From Caenorhabditis elegans (lineage: Eukaryota; Nematoda; Chromadorea; Rhabditida; Rhabditidae): a stretch of 64,000 bases of DNA. Under the pieces are notes generated by a model, which saw only the letters and a program-made list of their open reading frames with translations, searched no databases and was not told where the DNA came from. Positions 11,493 to 24,153 of this stretch are shown here, one piece after another; position 1 is the first letter of the stretch, and the number at the start of each line of letters is the position of its first letter. The stretch covers positions 10,726,001-10,790,000 of the forward strand of contig NC_003282.8 in NCBI RefSeq assembly GCF_000002985.6, in the 5' to 3' direction. The position numbers were made by a program, and so were the translations under genes.

Positions 11493-12054
11493 ATGGTTCA
11501 TTCATCAGTTCTAATTGTTCTTTCACTGACTGCTTCTTCATCTGCATTCCTTCTAGAAGGACTCGGTTTAGGATTAGGTCCACAAAGACCTCAACAATGC
11601 TGCTGTCCACCACCTCCACCACCTCCACCATGCGGAGGCGGATATGAAGCTCCACCTCCACCACCACCACCATCATATGCGGGTGGACCATCATACGCTG
11701 GACCATCTTATGCTGGATCCTACGGACCAGGACCATACAGAGCCAAGTCAAAGAGATCAGTTGACATGAAAGCTTCAAGTGGAGATTTGTTCTGTAATAG
11801 TGTTGAAGTTAGAGATATTATCAAGAAGGTATTGCATTTGAAAGTAACTAGTCTATATTGAACATTTTCAGGGAATGACATCAGGTGAGAAGGAGTCACG
11901 TGAAACAATCACTGCTCTCCTGAAAACTGAAATGAACCGTGAATATGTTGTGATCTGCACAAAGCAGCCATTCGAATACCTCGCTTCTTCCGATTCAGAG
12001 TTCTGCTCAGTGACAAATGATTCAGGAATCACTTGCTCTTCTTTCGTATTCTAG
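11493..12054 (+). CDS. Ground-like (GRL) secreted protein
   Basis: Two exons (11493-11828 and 11872-12054) give 172 residues. There is a signal peptide (LIVLSLTASSSA), then a proline/glycine low-complexity part: CCC followed by two long Pro runs and SYAGGPSYAGPSYAG repeats, then a basic RAKSKRS site. The C-terminal 65 residues are a ground-like domain: LFCNSVEVRDIIKKGM, ALLKTEMNREYVVIC, EFCSV and a final CSSFVF. Ground-like proteins are nematode-specific, Hedgehog-related secreted proteins tied to cuticle, epidermis and glia. It is convergent with the MSP-like gene. It may be grl-21, but I am not certain of the number. Confidence 0.88.
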
Positions 12055-12278
12055 ATGCTCAAGCTCTATGTACAATTACTATACGGAATCTCAGGAAAAA
12101 TCCCCAACTTCTTTCGTTTTTTTTGTTAAATATGTATCACATGACTGAATACTATCTTATATTGGAATTGATAAACATTTTTAAAACACAATCAAACACC
12201 AGCGGAAAATACAATAATTTTATTCAATACAAAAATCAATGAATCTCTTTCCCATTTGCTTCAGTTATTGCATTCCAT

Positions 12279-12602
12279 TCAAGCAGCGATGAGCTTCACA
12301 ATGATTTCTCCTTGTTGAGCTCCAGCCTTGAACGGTGCCATTGGATCAGTCTCTTCGGCTGGCACTTCCGCGTATTGAATCACAATTTTGTCTTCTTTTG
12401 GTGGCCCTGGAAGACGATTGATGTCCAATTTGCTCTTTCCCTTTGCATCCACGAACCCATAAACTGGACGGACGCGGTAGTGCTCGTTGTTCGACGACTT
12501 CACCTTGAATGCAAGACGGGAATCCGATTCGGAAGTGATGTTGTGCGTCGAATTGCCTCCAGTTGCCGGATAGTTTCCAGTTGGCGGATCGACGTTGATC
12601 AT
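12279..12602 (-). CDS. Sperm-specific MSP-domain protein (SSP family)
   Basis: Single exon, 107 residues, a complete minimal MSP fold: INVDPPTGNYPATGG, THNITSESDSRLAFKVKSS, then NEHYRVRPVYGFVDAKG and the end QQGEIIVKLIAA. This is the SSP class of short MSP-like proteins rather than a classical 127-residue MSP, and it looks intact. The ATG at 12602 is preferred because upstream codons lack a Met. A poly(A) signal (AATAAA on the minus strand) lies at 12218-12223. A GATA word (TTATATC on the minus strand, about 12655) lies upstream, and sperm-gene promoters in worms often use GATA sites. Confidence 0.85.
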   Translation of the reverse strand: MINVDPPTGNYPATGGNSTHNITSESDSRLAFKVKSSNNEHYRVRPVYGFVDAKGKSKLDINRLPGPPKEDKIVIQYAEVPAEETDPMAPFKAGAQQGEIIVKLIAA

Positions 12603-12843
12603 TTTCAATCGGACTACTGCACTCTTCGATTGTGAGGAAACTAATTAATGATTGATATAAGGAAGTTCAATTGATAATCGACTTGTAGATGACCTTTCTT
12701 GATTAGGAATTTTTTAAACTTGGACAAACTACGTGATACTGTATTTTTTAATGTTCCCACATTTTCTCTTTAAAACTTTTATTAATAATCAAGAGAAAAA
12801 CGCACGCGAAACAAACCACTCACTTTAAAAAATGTTTATTTGA

Positions 12844-12879
12844 CTGCATGGCGAACCTACGCCTGCATGGCGAACCTAC
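12844..12879. repeat. 17-bp direct repeat, two copies
   Basis: CTGCATGGCGAACCTAC occurs at 12844-12860 and again at 12863-12879, separated by GC. The word resembles the GCCTGCCTAC-type dispersed repeat seen elsewhere in the window. Confidence 0.8.
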
Positions 12880-15800
12880 CTACTAAAAAGTGTACACATT
12901 AATTCATTTTCTTTTCCGTGCTGAAGTTTCATACATAATTATTTATATGAAGAAAAGATGCATTTGTAAATCAAAACTGAACAAACACCAGAGTTTAACA
13001 GGATTTACTAGTAGGTATGCAAGGCAGAAAGGTAGACATTGCAGGTCTATGAAAGGCTTCCCAGTTTTCCTGTTCAGTTTGGCAAAAGTTGACGTCAATA
13101 TTTATCAGAGTTTAATATTGCTCACAAAGTCCCGACACTATTATTTCGTGAAGCAAAATGTAATTCTAAAAATGCAAATATAATAATTTAGATAAGTACG
13201 CCTGCAATATTCATAAAGAGAACAATGCCAAAAGGACCTTGAAGTGGTTTTGTGGGACAACTTGAGCAGTAGTTTTCGAGTGAAGAACTTGTTGTTGTTG
13301 TTGAAAAAAGAATAAGTATGCGGAATGGATCATAGTATTTTTGATTTATTTATTTGGACATTTTTTCGGAATAAAAATGACTCTAGGAGTTGTGAATCTA
13401 GCACATGAGATTTTGAAATTATTCCTAGAATTGAAAAAATTCTAAAATTGGCTGTTTGACAGTTCTTTTTTGAATTACACAGCTTTCATTCGAAAGTGAT
13501 CTAGTCAAATTGATTTAAATGAACTGAAAAATCATCAACTTCATTTTCCACTACCCACAAAAAGTTATTGAATCCAACATGGTTTTTCTCATCTTTTTTT
13601 ATTGTTGTTCCATTTTTTTTTATGTAACCACTTGTGATGGTTTGTGTCTGTTAATGTGTGTGTTTTTTTTTCTACCTCACGATATCTTACTATCGTAATA
13701 AATTAAATTAAATTAAAAATAATATAACTTAAAAAATTTACCAAAAAGTTTTAGTTTTTCAAAATGTTCAGTCAATGTTGTGGTAAATTGCCAAATTAAA
13801 GAAAAGGTCTTTTGAGTAATTTCGATAAATCATTTTAATTTTAATACTATAAGAGTGATTACGGATGTTTTGATTTTTTGTTTTACGGCTAGTTTTCCAT
13901 TAACTAGTTTAAAAAAAAAACATATGTTGGAAAACGGTTAATTTGTTTTACTAAAAATGTATAATTTTTAATTGTGAATTTAAAATTCGTTGATGAAATG
14001 TACATAGGCTTGTTATGGTTAAACTGTTTAAAAATCGCCAAATAGTTTTCTTTCGCAAGTTCGCGAATCTACATATCATACTACACTACACTTTTCAAGG
14101 AAGGAGGTCTTCCAAAAAAAATCTTCATTCATTTATCTTGCACTCGTTTCGAATTTTTCGATTTTTCGACATCTCGACTAAATTTCTAATTTATTTTGTG
14201 CGCGCCTTTGCGTCTCCCTTTGCTCCTCCTTTTCTGCTCTTAGAGGAACACTGACCAACTCAAGTGCCTCCGTGTATTACTTGAACCACCCATCTTCTTT
14301 GCTTTTTTTAGACCATCAGATCTATACACAAATGTATAGGGAAGGTGCCACTCATCAGAGACTTCTGTCATCATCTAGTGGTATTTGCACAGTATCACAC
14401 ATTCCCTAGAGGACTTCTTTGTCTTTGGGTCATCCCTCCCGACATCCCTAACGACACCTCATTTTCTTTGTTTTTCTTAGGTCCTTGTCTAGTTTTTTTT
14501 TGAAAAGAAATAAGAGAGACTTAGAATCATTACGTCTATATATACAAAGGTATTTTTCTTCTTTTTTTCTCTCTGTTTTTCCTGTGAGAACGTTGTCAAA
14601 AAGCCTGGCTGCTGCTGTTCATGAAGTTTCCGGTAGCTGCTCAATATTCAATCAGGTAGAATGAAAATTATTTTTATTTTTTTCTCTCACAATTAATGGT
14701 GGTCTTTCTCTAATGAGAAAGGCATGGTACATTGAACTTGTGCAGAAAATATTTGTGATCTTTTCAGCTAGTAGAATAAGGCAAGCCAACTCCGTCAATT
14801 TTATTATTGCACATTTTCCAATATAATTTTGAATTTCTGACTCAGCAATATAATCAGGAAAATAAGGCTTATAACATACGTTGAAAACTCTTCAAGCTCG
14901 TATGTCTTTCTCATGGCTGCCTGCCTACGTGCCTTCTCGCAGATTTCGTCTGCATTTTTCATTTGGTGTTTGTTTTGTGTAAATTTGAGAATTTCTCATT
15001 ACATCAGTACAATTTTTTTTGGTGAAAATTAAATTAAAATTGTTAAAAAAAATACTCCAACATTTGTATTCTGCAGTCCGGAATTTTGTAACTGCAAATT
15101 ATGATCGAAAACTTTTTAGCATTTTTTAGCACGTTTTCTTCAAAATATTGAACCGCCAGTGAATTTTTTGAAATCTTTAGAGCTGTTTCGTAATTAAATT
15201 TGGATAATTTCGAATCTATTATTAAAGCTTCTTTTGAAGCAGAAAATTGATCCTAATACCACTACTGAAACTGAATATTTGAAAAATTTCAATTAGCAAG
15301 TTTGTTTTCTAAAACAACTCAGTTTTGCCATTTTATTAAAAATTCAGTACTTTGGACCCAAAATTCACGGAGAAGTCGTGTCTGACCTTTGGGATTTGAG
15401 GTATTTCAGAGCTTTGAATCCTTCTTTTTTTTTCAAGCTTGTTTCTATTCTTTTCTTCTCTTTTTAACAACTCACTTTACTTCAAACATCTCAAACTATG
15501 TACGCGTATTGCACATTGTGCTATTGAAAAAACATCAATATAAAAACTTCCCCCTTTTGATGTCCTCTATTCATCAGTTTCGGCTTCTCTTCGCCCCCAC
15601 TCAATCTTCATTTCACTCCCCCATTTTCTCACGACTTCACGTGTACCACGCCCACTTTTCATCTATATGTTTTTGCATTGAAAGGAGCTCCTGATTCCAA
15701 TCTTTTCAAGATTTTCACACATTCACGTTCAACTCGTTTATTTCTTTGTTTTTCCTATTTCTTTTTCTGTGAATACTCTTGAACATCGAGGGAATAGTTG

Positions 15801-16314
15801 ACGTTGTTGAAACAAACATTCTGGGTCAACTTCTACAAGTTCCCACTACCACATCATCCGTCTGGGGACTTCAAAGCCCCTCAACCACAAGAAAAGTTTA
15901 TGAATTTGACAGAACTTCGAGACAGCTTCTTTTTGTTCGAATTTTTTGTTTGAGATACTGCCTTTGTTGTAGCTGTTGTACCACATAAAATCCTTCGAGA
16001 CACAACTCAATTGTTTCACACATTCTTCATCTCGGGTCTTTCCCGTTTTTTTTTTGCGCCGAGAATAGCATAAAACACATTTCTCGAAAAAACGGGGAAT
16101 TTGTAATTGGCGAATGCATTTTTATCCTGAAATATCGGATATGTAAATATTAGATCAAAAGAGCTTGTTGGAAAAACTAGAGGTTCGAAAAATGAATGTC
16201 GATGCGTTTGCACAAAATTCCTTTTTTTCTTTGTAAAAATGTTTCTTTGTAAAAACCTTTAAACAGGCCACCATTAACTATTGGAAACTTCATTCTTTTG
16301 AAACTTCTTATAGT

Positions 16315-16425
16315 TAATACCATATTTGCCCATTAGACTTGCACCCCTTTCTTCACTTTGACAACTGACTATATCGGTTGCCTTTGGTTTTATGAAAGCA
16401 CCTAGTACGGAAAATATGGTATTTA
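16315..16425. repeat. Small inverted-repeat element
   Basis: The left end TAATACCATATTTGCC (16315-16330) is nearly the reverse complement of the right end GGAAAATATGGTATTTA (16409-16425). The 111-bp unit has no coding capacity and looks like a MITE-type palindromic repeat. Confidence 0.55.
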
Positions 16426-16554
16426 AAAAGGTAATAAACGAAATTCAAACCATAGTTTTCACACTTATAATTTAAGTTTAATTTAAGTTTAAAGTTCGAA
16501 AAACTTAACCTTTGGAGTTTTTTAAACTGTCAAGTATTCCAGTCAAAATCTAAT

Positions 16555-16752
16555 TCAAAAAGTGCTTTCTTCTCCTTTTTCTCCTCCATGACTTTCCCTA
16601 GAATCAACATTTAAACTATGATATTTTCTTCTGAAAGGTAGCAATTTTTCTTCATCTCCTCCTTCTTCTCTAACTTCCAGTCCATTCAACTCAGCACTTT
16701 CTTGCACTGAAACCAACTTTTCCTCCCGGCGTCCTTTTTCTTCGTTGTCCAT
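16555..16752 (-). other. Glu/Lys-rich open frame, 65 codons
   Basis: The frame opens with KKMDNEEKGRREEK and continues rich in Glu, Lys, Arg and Gly to a TGA. On the plus strand the same DNA is a long C/T-rich tract, which alone would yield such a translation on the complement. No upstream exon is identified. It may be an exon of an unrecognised coiled or acidic protein, or simply a polypyrimidine tract. Confidence 0.2.
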
Positions 16753-17762
16753 TTTCTTCTCCTTTTCCACGTCTTCTATTCTTCTTTTGCCAGCCAAGTG
16801 TGCATAAATCGAATGACTTGCTGTTGGGCACTAATATAACTAACTGTGACTATTCCACACACACGAAGCCACTCAACGGCGTATAAAACGACAAAAAAAG
16901 AAGAAATATATGAAGAAATAGCTCAAAAAGGGGGGCACGCTTCAGGAGAGAGAACCCGTTTTGAATTTTCTAATAACTTTTTTTCTGCTTTCCTGATTTT
17001 TCCGGAAATTTGAGAAATTTTGTATGTGTATGTGAATTAGTGATGTCTTTATGGCCCGATCGTATGGATTCTCCAGTGTTAAAAAATAAACCCTTTCTAG
17101 TTACAGGGGCTTCAAATTTTTTGTCTGTTTTAATGGAACATTGGTATTGGCATAGGATTGCGTGCTCAAAATTCACACTAAACTAAACTCTACAGTAACA
17201 ATGAAAAAACAATAATTTCTGTATCAATCAACTTTTAGCTCTTTTATTCTTAGTTTTTACAGTGACAAAATCAAACTTTTATGGAAAACGAGTTTTGGCA
17301 TACCATCTAAGCTTTTTCAAAAAATAGTACGAGAATGCCTGAAACTACAAAAAGTGAGAGGTGGAACATATCATAAATTTGTACTGTACAATTCACTTTA
17401 AATTTCACCTGAGGCATTAAGTTTCTTAATCCAATATGGCTCTGTTCAGAAACTTTCTGTCAAACTGTGTTTGCTCGCATTGTCACGACAAATCTTAAAA
17501 ACTTCTTAACGATGCGCTGACGAAAAGCTTACCTGACTTTGGTGACAGACTGGAAAGAACTTGCTTACGCACTTAAATTTTGACAGCAACCAACACCGTG
17601 AAAGCCAAATTACAAGTTGAAAAAGATGTAAATAAATTGAAAGCTTACAACCAGTTTCAAAACGTAAAAAAAACTATTCCACTATTGCTAAAAATTCGCT
17701 TCTCAAAAATTCTCATGTCCCGGTGAAAAACAAACTTTGCTTTTTGATAGACAAAATTATAC

Positions 17763-17786
17763 ATATATATATATATATATATATAT
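17763..17786. repeat. (AT)12 microsatellite
   Basis: Twelve uninterrupted AT dinucleotides, flanked by AC and GTAG. Confidence 0.95.
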
Positions 17787-18204
17787 GTAGTTTCCATTAA
17801 CACAACTTTTTCTTCTGCTTTTATAACTTTCAAAAGATTCAAATAATCTCCCAAACCACTCATCATTGACCACACTACCTGATGATTATCCATTCAAATA
17901 AACACATCTCTGATACATCCCCTTCTTTATTTCTTTGAAAAAAACCGAAAAAAGCCATCAATCTCTCAACTTTAGCCATCGACGTCTGTCCGGAATGAAC
18001 CCAGTTATTTTGTGGCGGGCAGGGGGAGGCCAAGAACTCTTTGAGCCAATAAAATGCCCAAAGCTCATAATTCAAATCATCTCAAAAACGAGAAAATGGA
18101 GAGGAAATCGGTCGGCGCTCTTTTCTTTCTTTTGTTCTCTTGAAGGAATATACAAAACATAACCACAATATGATGGAGTTCAAAAAGAAAGGCGGGATCT
18201 AGAT

Positions 18205-18243
18205 GCTCCCCACGCTCCGCCCAGTTTTTATTCGGTGGGGAGC
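18205..18243. repeat. GC-rich hairpin
   Basis: GCTCCCCAC (18205-18213) pairs perfectly with GTGGGGAGC (18235-18243) around a 21-nt loop. A competing pair GGCGGG / CCGCCC (18191-18196 and 18217-18222) overlaps it. It is much richer in GC than its surroundings and is 540 bp upstream of the next ATG. Confidence 0.6.
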
Positions 18244-18780
18244 TTGCAAGACCTCCCAAGATGGAATAGAGCTGGTGCTGCCCTGATTCTTAAAAAAGTT
18301 CATGATTCAAAGTTTTGCATTAATGGAAGATTTGTCTGCAACAAAACTAAAAATTATGCTATTATTTTCATATCATGATTCTCTCTTTTATTTTTATTTG
18401 TTTTGTTTTCTGTTTTTCTTCACCTTCATGTCTCTCCACCAATTTTTGCTTCAATTATATCCATCGTTTCTCCCCTTTTCCTCCGCCCTTCATCTCTACT
18501 TTTAGAGTCAATTGAAAACGTTTTTGGGGCTATGTCTCCGTTTCCGGTCCATCCACTAGTTGCCATTCAAACTCTTCTCTCCTCCAAACAAATCACACCT
18601 TCTTTTCCGTGTGCTCTTGAAAACATGTGTGTCATTTGCAGGGTACAAATTTATTTCTTCTTCCCTTTTTAAGATGAAGCTTATTATTACTTTTTTGCCT
18701 ATGGCTCAAGCTTCAACTATTTACAAATCAACAACTTTTTTCTCAGCATTATTTACAAACAAATATTTTCTTTATTTCAG

Positions 18781-21700
18781 ATGACGTTGAATATTTATCC
18801 TCGACTACTGATCTTCATCCTATTCACAATTTATGGAGTAAACGGCGTTGCTAAGTTTGAAGTTACATCGATCTCGGACAGCAGTTTAGTCATAAAAATG
18901 GTCGAAGCTGGGAATGTGACAAATTTTGACATCACCGTTCAAATATTCGATCTTTCGAAGCAAAAACTGTTCAGGAGAACACAGTTGGATCATGTCAAAA
19001 ATGATCAGGTTAGTCTTAATTCCCAATCAGTCAAAAATATTTTCAATTTCCATTTATATTTTTTGTACAATTCCTATTCACACAATTTCTATATTCAAAA
19101 GTCCTTCTATAAAATTCTAGTTACAATTATTGCGTAGAACGAACTTCTGAAAGCAATATTATTCTAAGAATTCGCTTTTATCAAAATTCGAGCATATGCT
19201 GAAAACAAACAAGATTTTGAAAAGAAGGGCTCTGAAATTTTCGAGCACAGCTCAGTCTCTCCAAAAATGATTCCAAAAAAGAAAAAAAGTACATAGAATC
19301 CAAAAATTGTCAATCATGACGCAAGTCTTCCCGCTCGAAAAAGGGTGTCCACTTTTGGATAATCTGACGCCACATACAAATTTAGAAATTTCTATATTTA
19401 TTTGTACCCCCACAAATCGTGGGAACAATCTCATGTACACATTGACGTCTCTAATCTGTCGAGATGTTTGATGTGCCAATTGGTGTCATTTGTAGTGGTC
19501 CAACCGTTCCCCCATGTTCTCCCATCACTTAGACTAATCCCTTTTAAAAACATATGTCCTTCTGTATGTCTGGAGGCCTCTCTTTTTTGTGTTGTCAAGT
19601 ACCAATTGACACGTGTCATCTCATCCCGATACGGGTGGTAATGTTGTGTGCTCCAAAAAAAAGCCCCATAAAATATTGTATCTGTCAAATAAAAAAGAAT
19701 GACCGCCTCTGAGAAGTAGTACATCGACGCAATAAAATGAAGCAACTAGGTGGCTTCTACTAGACTTCTGATGATGATGATGACTATGACAAGGCCGTAG
19801 GGAGTCCTTCTTTATTGTCAAATTGTTGTTTTTTATGGTTTATGATGTTCTTAGAAAAAGTAAGAAAGTATACGAAGAAAACTTTGAGCTCCAAATTCCC
19901 CCAACTCCATATTTGATAGATTTTGTGGTGAGGAGAAAGAGCAAGCAGTCGGTAATGGGAGAAGATACACAATTAACAAAATGGAATGGGGGAACACAAT
20001 CGGGTAAAACAAATATGTTTGGGTGGGAAACTCGGGCATGAACATTTGACATGTTAGACATCACAATTTACGCCGGGCAATCAACATGCGAGAGGAAATG
20101 ACAATGTTAGGATATTTGATTGTTGGAGTATATAATGATGGATGCAATTTTGATTAGGAAACATGTTTAGACTGGGAATGAAGCAATTCTAAAATTATTC
20201 TAAATCGAAAGATTACCAAGCACATTTTAGAAAAAAAGGTGCTCAAAATTTTCAGACTCAGAATTCTAACTAATCAAAAAATTATTTCAGCTCCTCTCGT
20301 TCGATGGTTTGAAGCCTGACACATGGTTTGCTGTACGTGTAGAATACCGGCTTAACTTTGCTGACGACGCAGCTGACAACGCATTGAGAATGACAAAACA
20401 GGTAAACTGGAAATATATTTTCTTGGCTACGGGACCTACAAGACATGCGTACCTTGTCAACTGTCTAATTAGAAATAGGCACTTTGGAACCTGCATAACA
20501 CGATGCTTAAGTAATTGTATTATAATAATCCTTTGATTTAAAAACAGAAGCAACCATGTTTCTGATTTTCATTTTCAAAATCTATTTTAAGCACTTTTTC
20601 CCAAAGTTAAGTACATTTTACAGATTAATCTACAAGATACATTTGAAATAAAACATTCTTTCAGGAAATGGTCGTGAAAACAAAAAAGACCCCTCGTGAT
20701 GATCCAAAGAAAATTGAGCAAATGGTAGCATTCATCGATGATCTGTTTGTAACAAAAGATAATATTTATATCGGTGTTGGATCAGTTTTCAAAGAAATAA
20801 AAAAGGTAATAACCCACTGAATTAATATTTTTGTAAACGGGCGAGTATGCTCTATGAGGATTTAGTTAAAATACACGTATTGTAGTTCAATATGACCGAA
20901 TATTATAATGAAATAATCAACAAAAATTGTTCCAAAATTCCAATTTCGTTATTTTGAGCATCGCGACAGGTTCAAGTCCCTAGAATGTTACAAACAATCA
21001 AAATGCCATTTCATTATGTTTATAGCCTAACTTCCAAAATTATAATTGGTAAAAATGAATTTTCACCTCATTTTGACTGCAAATTAAACAATTTCAGACA
21101 ACTTTAGAGAAGTTAATTTTCCCACTGGTGATACTAAATTTTTTTACAGAAACAAATGTTCTGTCTATACATGGTATCTTGGCAAAACCTTTGTTAGTAT
21201 CCAAATTTCAAAAAAATTAGACCAAGAAAATGCACTTGTAGCAACTTTCTGACAGCAACAAGGAAATTCAAAGAGATTCAAAATCAGAATTTAAAGAAAT
21301 TTCTCTAATTATCGAGGTTTTATTTTCTGAAAATTATATTTTAAATTGGTTTTTTTAATTCTAAAACATTTGTATCCATCTAATGCTTCCTCGTCTTTTG
21401 ATATCGAGTTCCACTTGTGGATTTGCATAAGTAATTCTTCAAGAGCGTCCATATTTATAATTAAACTTCCGAAAGAGTTCTTTACTCCATTTTCCTTCCC
21501 TTCATCTTTATAATTTTCACACGTTATTACTCATATTATACTCCGGATTGCTCATTTCTTTCGGAGCTGGTCGCAATTGGCAAAAGGGATGAATGACTGA
21601 AGTCATGAAAAACAATTTTGTCAATAGGAAAATATATATTAATGAATTTGGAATTCAGAATTCAGATTTAAAAGTTTTGAATGAGAGAATCAACAAAATA

Positions 21701-22253
21701 ATTTCCAATAATTATTCTTGCAGATTTCAACGGTCATTGTTCCGGAATTAAGATGCTCAAAGGGAGTGTTGAGTCCAGTGTCACAACAAGTTATCCAGCA
21801 TGCTTCATTTCATTTTGATTTATCAAAACTTCCAAAAGAAGATAGAAAGTGTAGCACGGTATGTTCATCAAAAGTCGGAAGTTAATTAAACAACTTTTCG
21901 TCAGTTTGGGTTTTGTCTAAAATTGTTAACTTCTCGAGAAAAGTATTTTTGGACATTTCGAGCATATCTACAAGTTCGAACTCCTACAACTTTCTAATGA
22001 AAATAACAAAACCGTACTTTAAAAAATAATACTCATAGAACATGGTTATACCCAACAACTAAGTTTCTTTTTCCAGATTTGCGTATTCCCATATCTAAGG
22101 ATTTTAACGGAAAATGCTGTAACTGAAACATTCCGAGCGAAAGAATGGTGTGGAAGTGCAGATGAAGCTCGACATTTGCTCACTAGTCAAGTTCCACATA
22201 TAAACGTTTCATCAATACTTCTTATATTGTCCTCATTGACTGTATTTTTCTAG
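18781..22253 (+). CDS. Secreted fibronectin-III-like protein, probable GPI anchor
   Basis: Five exons (18781-19008, 20291-20401, 20665-20805, 21724-21858, 22077-22253) encode 263 residues. A signal peptide (LLIFILFTIYGVNG) is followed by a beta-rich segment ending in LKPDTWFAVRVEYRL, the usual last strands of an FnIII domain. The second half has four Cys (RCSKG, KCST, CVFP, WCGS) that could form two disulphides. The protein ends in a hydrophobic tail (VSSILLILSSLTVFF) with no cytoplasmic residues, which suggests GPI anchoring (inference). The ATG directly follows a splice acceptor, so it is either trans-spliced or an upstream exon exists. Introns are unusually long for this window (up to 1.3 kb). 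I do not recognise the gene. Confidence 0.72.
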
Positions 22254-22411
22254 ATCTTATTTTTGTTACACGTATTCTTTGCATAACATTCCACGTGTTT
22301 TCTCTCACCTTGACCACTTCCGCTCTCACTTTGTATTACGGGTTTTGATGTTCACAACTTGATACTAAACATGTAAATTTTTTTAATTAAAACGTTTATT
22401 TTATTAAGTTT

Positions 22412-24153
22412 TCAGATAACATTAAGTTTCTTTCCTACAGTTGCAAATGCTTCGATTAACTGATCAATGTGTTGTTTCGAATGAGCAGCTGAAATTTGAA
22501 CTCGAATTCTTGCTTTTCCTTTTGGAACAACTGGGAAAGAGAAACCAATCACATAGATTCCCATTTTCAAAAGTTCATCAGCCATTGTTGCGGCCAACTT
22601 TGCATCTCCAAGAAGAACTGGACAGATAGGATGAGTTGGATCATTTCCGAGAATAGTAAATCCATTGGCAGCCATACTTTTACGGAAGTGAGAAACATTT
22701 GTTTGGAGCGAGCCAATGAATGAAGAATCGTTCATGAGTAGATCGAATACCTATTAAATTCTCGTAGTTTTGTTTGCACTAAACGGAAATGAGATACCTT
22801 GATGCTACTTCCCACAATGCTTGGAGCAAGTGAATTGGAGAACAAGTAAGGACGGGAGCGTTGTCTCAAAAGATCGATGAGGGGTTTTGGGCCGGTTGTA
22901 TATCCACCCATTGAACCACCAAGAGCCTTTCCAAGGGTAGAGTTGATAACATCAGGACGACCTCCAACAGCTTCAGCAGTACCTCGACCAGTTTTACCAA
23001 AGAACCCGGTAGCATGGCACTCGTCAATAAACAGGAGAGCATTATATCTTTAAAAAGTTCAAAGAAGAATTATTTTTAATGTCTTACTTTTCAGCGAGAC
23101 TAGTGATATCTCCAAGTGGTGCCACATCCCCATCCATTGAGAAGACTCCATCAGTGACAATTAGACGGAATCGAGAATCTGAAATTTTGTACATATTTTT
23201 GAAAAATTTGAAATTTTTTTGTTGGTCAGGTTCAGAACTTGGCAAACCTTGGGCAAAAGTTGGACAATGCTTGGGAAAGATTTAGATTAGACCGCATCCA
23301 AGTATGGTCTCAACTTTCCATTGGCGTTTTAAATTCTCAAACACAATATTTTAGCCAAAGACAATAAAACTGTAGGCAAGCACAGAAACGTGCCTGCCTA
23401 CCATATAACCTATTTGTTCAATATTAGAAATTTTAATTTCTCAATGAAAATAAATATCAATGCATTTATGTACCTTCTGCTTCTTTTAATTTTGATTCCA
23501 AATCTCCCAAATCCAAATGCTTATATCGAAGCCTCTTTGCTTTACTCAATCTGATCCCATCAATAATCGAAGCATGATTGAGCTCATCAGAAATTATTGA
23601 ATCCTGCTCTCCAGTCATTACTTCAAAAATCCCACCATTTGCATCAAAGCATGCTGCATACAAAATGGTATCTTCCGTTCCGTGAAACTGTGCAATCTTT
23701 TGCTCCAATTCCTTATGAATATCTTGAGTTCCACAAATAAATCGAACGGATGAGAGTCCAGCTCCATGGGTTTCCAAAGCCTTTTGGCCGGCAGCAATGA
23801 CTTCTGGATGACTACTCAAACCGAGGTAGTTGTTGGCACAAAAATTGATGACTGGTTTGTCAGATCCGGTTACCTTAATTAATAAAAAGTAACAATTCAT
23901 AAAGTTGTAGATTCCAAATAATGATTGCATTGCCTATTCAAAAGAAGAATAAAAATTCAAAATCACTCACTTTCACCAAAACACCTTGTCTTCCTTGAAT
24001 GACTCTTTCAGTCTTGAACGTTCCAGCATTCTTAATTCCAGCTAATTCATTTTTCAAATGAATTTCAAAGTAATTTGTGGCAGTTGAGAAACACCGACGC
24101 ATTGTTGAAGGTCGTATAGAACGAATGAATTGGAGAATACTGTTGAGAGACAT
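22412..24153 (-). CDS. Glycine C-acetyltransferase (KBL), mitochondrial
   Basis: Five exons (23971-24153, 23474-23873, 23088-23178, 22798-23047, 22412-22750) encode 420 residues. The enzyme is the PLP-dependent 2-amino-3-ketobutyrate CoA ligase that splits the threonine breakdown product into glycine and acetyl-CoA. Hallmarks: [54 protein letters not shown] and STLGKALGG, with the PLP lysine at about residue 265. The first 24 residues are rich in Arg/Ser and free of acidic residues ([13 protein letters not shown]), as expected for mitochondrial import. The acceptor before exon 2 reads TTAATTAAG, an unusually weak site. It follows the PP1 gene on the same strand after a 358-bp gap, so co-transcription is possible. 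I recall it as T25B9.1. Confidence 0.93.
23372..23402. repeat. Inverted copy of dispersed GCCTGCCTAC repeat
   Basis: GTAGGCAAGCA and TGCCTGCCTAC form a short inverted pair inside an intron of the glycine C-acetyltransferase gene. Related words occur at about eight other places in the window. Confidence 0.5.

Larger units (their letters stand above)
12603..18780. other. 6-kb stretch without a supported gene
   Basis: It could be intergenic, or hold 5' exons of the gene whose first recognised ATG sits directly after a TTTATTTCAG acceptor at 18780. A TATA-like tract near 14536-14546 followed by ATG at 14620 and a possible donor at 14655 is a candidate first exon, but joining it directly to 18781 breaks the frame. 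Open patches at 15779-15988 (+) and 16555-16752 (-) are not linked to a model. Repeats here are listed separately. Confidence 0.35.

Noticed and set aside
11425-11778. 117-codon minus-strand frame overlapping the ground-like gene
   Set aside because: It is the complement of the Pro/Gly-rich exon; the codon pattern of the plus-strand protein explains it.
20960-20985. GGTTCAAGTCCC, like a tRNA T-loop
   Set aside because: No matching acceptor stem, D-arm or anticodon arm within 90 bp upstream; it lies in an intron of the FnIII-like gene.
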